Positions 62,441 through 64,000 of a stretch of DNA of 64,000 nucleotides are shown one piece after another. The DNA is taken from NCBI RefSeq assembly GCF_017497975.1, contig NZ_JAGDEL010000002.1, positions 62,001 to 126,000 of the forward strand. Direction: 5' to 3'. The position numbers were made by a program, and so were the translations under genes. Positions within the stretch are counted from its first letter, which is position 1, and each line of letters begins with the position of its first letter. Origin of the DNA: Metabacillus bambusae (GTDB taxonomy: Bacteria; Bacillota; Bacilli; Bacillales; Bacillaceae). The notes beneath the pieces are model-generated. The model saw nothing but the letters and a program-made list of their open reading frames with translations, did not search any database and was not told the DNA's origin.

Positions 62441-64000
62441 TTGTCTAAGGTAGTAAAATTTTTTTCACTATTACTGACAATATTAATTCTCGTATCATCA
62501 ACTTATTCGATCACACCAGCTTTTGCAGCAGGCACAAAAAGTGAAAATACAACAGGCTTTTCTGATCAAGAACTTAATGATAATGATTATATCCTTTATT
62601 TTGTGAATGCTGGTGATCCAACTCCTTCAACTGTTGAAGGAATAGATAAAATGGGACTATATGCTAGTAAAACGGAGCAGATGTATGGCGCTGATCCTGT
62701 CACAGGGAAAAAGTGGGGACTGGTTACCACGACAAGCAATACAACTGTTAATAATGCAGAAAACAAATATGGATCTCTGCGATATTATAATGGTCCACAA
62801 ATACGTGAGAAGGCATTGAACTATAAGTTTGAATTACCTGACGGTGAGTATGATCTTACTCTAGGCTTTAAAAATCCATGGAGTGGTCGAAGTGTTAATA
62901 TTTTCGGTGAGGGACAAAATCTATCAAATGGAGATTTTGATATTGGTAGCTATTCCGCTGAAAAAGAGGTTACCTATCAACAGGTTTCAGTAACAGACGG
63001 AGAATTGGATGTTGCTATTCAAGGACCTTCAACTGCTAGTCTAACAAACTATAATGATCCTTTGGTTAATTACATCATTGTAAAAAAATATATAATCATT
63101 CCACTTTCTGATTTGGAAGCAAAAATTAATACCGCAAAGGTTGAAGCGGAAAAAACAGATACTTATACAAAGGTCAGCCTAGATGCACTTAAAATGGCAA
63201 TCGAACAAGCAGATGCTTTGGTTAAAGAAATCAATGACGATAACTTAGATATAACCACAAAAGAAATACAGACAGAAATTCGTGCAAAAATAAAGAATTT
63301 GGAAACATCATTAGCAGGGCTCGCGCTAAACATTCCAAATGAATCCTTTAAACCTGGGGAAGTATGGAGAGATACAAACGGCGCGGTCATCCAAGCCCAT
63401 GGCGGCGGAATCATGTACGATGAAGAAACTAAAAAATACTTCTGGTATGGTGAAGATAAAACAAACGGTTATCTTCCAGCAAGAGGTGTAAGAGTTTATT
63501 CCTCTACAGACCTTTATAATTGGAAGGATGAGGGTCTTGCATTAACTGCAATTGAATCGATGGAACAATTTGCTTCAGATCCATTGATTTCAAAACTTTA
63601 TGAAGGCAGAACAGATAAAGCTGATATTTTAAATGATATTGGTACAGACAGGGTAATAGAAAGACCTAAAGTCATTTATAACGAAAAAACGAAGAAATAT
63701 GTCATGTGGATGCACACGGATGGCCCTTCAGAAACATCGAATGCAATATATGCAAAAGCTGAAGCTGGTTATGCATTAAGTGACTCACCTACAGGTCCTT
63801 TTATCTATCAAGAGAGTAACCGGATGGACCGAGCTCCTGAGGATGCAGAATATAATGGCCAGCCTAATCAACCAGGGATGGCGCGTGATATGAACTTATT
63901 TAAGGATGATGATGGTACAGCCTACCTCATTTATTCAAGTGAAGAAAACATGACGATCTATATATCAAAACTGAATGAAAGCTATACAGATGTTGTTGGT
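62441..64000 (+). CDS. Secreted GH43-family enzyme, N-terminal 520 residues (runs off the window)
   Basis: The start is TTG at 62441, which has AAGGAGGA 7 nt upstream; an ATG at 62435 in the same frame is too close to it. Signal peptide 1-29 (ITPAFA). Residues about 40-205 form a carbohydrate-binding beta-sandwich (DYILYFVNAGDPTPSTVEG, YDLTLGFKNPWSGRSVNIFG). Residues 226-294 are a helical FIVAR-like pair (LEAKINTAKVEAEKTDTYTK). GH43 begins near 300 (FKPGEVWRDTNGAVIQAHGG), closely resembling the enzyme at 53680-56364, with SSTDLYNWKDEG and ARDMNLFKDDDGTAY. The C-terminus is missing. It is divergent from LacI and sits behind operator 2. Same probable substrate class, but different accessory modules. 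Confidence 0.85.
   Translation, partial: MSKVVKFFSLLLTILILVSSTYSITPAFAAGTKSENTTGFSDQELNDNDYILYFVNAGDPTPSTVEGIDKMGLYASKTEQMYGADPVTGKKWGLVTTTSNTTVNNAENKYGSLRYYNGPQIREKALNYKFELPDGEYDLTLGFKNPWSGRSVNIFGEGQNLSNGDFDIGSYSAEKEVTYQQVSVTDGELDVAIQGPSTASLTNYNDPLVNYIIVKKYIIIPLSDLEAKINTAKVEAEKTDTYTKVSLDALKMAIEQADALVKEINDDNLDITTKEIQTEIRAKIKNLETSLAGLALNIPNESFKPGEVWRDTNGAVIQAHGGGIMYDEETKKYFWYGEDKTNGYLPARGVRVYSSTDLYNWKDEGLALTAIESMEQFASDPLISKLYEGRTDKADILNDIGTDRVIERPKVIYNEKTKKYVMWMHTDGPSETSNAIYAKAEAGYALSDSPTGPFIYQESNRMDRAPEDAEYNGQPNQPGMARDMNLFKDDDGTAYLIYSSEENMTIYISKLNESYTDVVG

Overview
The window is low-GC chromosomal DNA from a Bacillaceae member (Bacillus sensu lato or a close relative such as Metabacillus). 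The evidence is AGGAGG-type ribosome sites, TTG/GTG starts, a des-desK-desR thermosensor, a BmrC/BmrD-type heterodimeric ABC exporter, an Sda sporulation-checkpoint gene, a yes-type (YesL/YesM/YesN) sugar locus, and the GC-rich ~215-bp palindromic repeats common between Bacillus genes. No rRNA, tRNA, CRISPR or complete insertion sequence was seen.

Layout. 1-2162: a GntR-regulated operon for the end of oxidative hexuronate catabolism (regulator, 5-dehydro-4-deoxyglucarate dehydratase, start of a semialdehyde dehydrogenase). 2259-7624: a two-component system, then a YknXYZ-like (MacB-type) ABC efflux operon. 8159-16388: pectin breakdown, with KdgF, a GH105 unsaturated uronyl hydrolase, an esterase, an unrecognised alpha/alpha-toroid protein, a secreted CBM35-SLH-PL10-CE8 pectate lyase/pectin methylesterase, and an AraC regulator. 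16782-21644: bmrD, bmrC and a uronate-dehydrogenase-like gene. 22197-23810: a sugar MFS transporter and L-rhamnose mutarotase. 24178-42203: an RhaS/P/Q/T-like ABC importer flanked by two paralogous sets of periplasmic-type binding lipoprotein, YesM-type kinase and YesN-type regulator; the des-desKR locus sits inside this region. 42494-53463: a yes-like operon group (frameshifted DUF2264 gene, GH88, YesN, YesM, binding protein, two permeases, YesL). 53680-64000: two related GH43 enzymes, sda, an oxidoreductase, a heparinase II/III-family protein and a LacI repressor with three matching operators.

How it fits together. Secreted lyases, esterases and GH43 enzymes would open pectin, rhamnogalacturonan and possibly arabinogalactan. 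The YesOPQ-type importer would take up unsaturated oligosaccharides, and GH105 and GH88 would remove the unsaturated uronate. KdgF would linearise that sugar, the RhaS-type importer and MFS protein plus RhaM would handle rhamnose, and Udh, the dehydratase and the aldehyde dehydrogenase could oxidise saturated uronate to 2-oxoglutarate. Control appears layered: GntR, AraC, LacI, three YesM/YesN pairs (two with their own sensor lipoprotein) and CcpA cre sites.

Seven copies of a MITE-like repeat and two copies of a second repeat punctuate the intergenic regions; one lies inside the rhamnose ABC operon. All function calls rest on reading motifs and family resemblance by eye; no database search was run.
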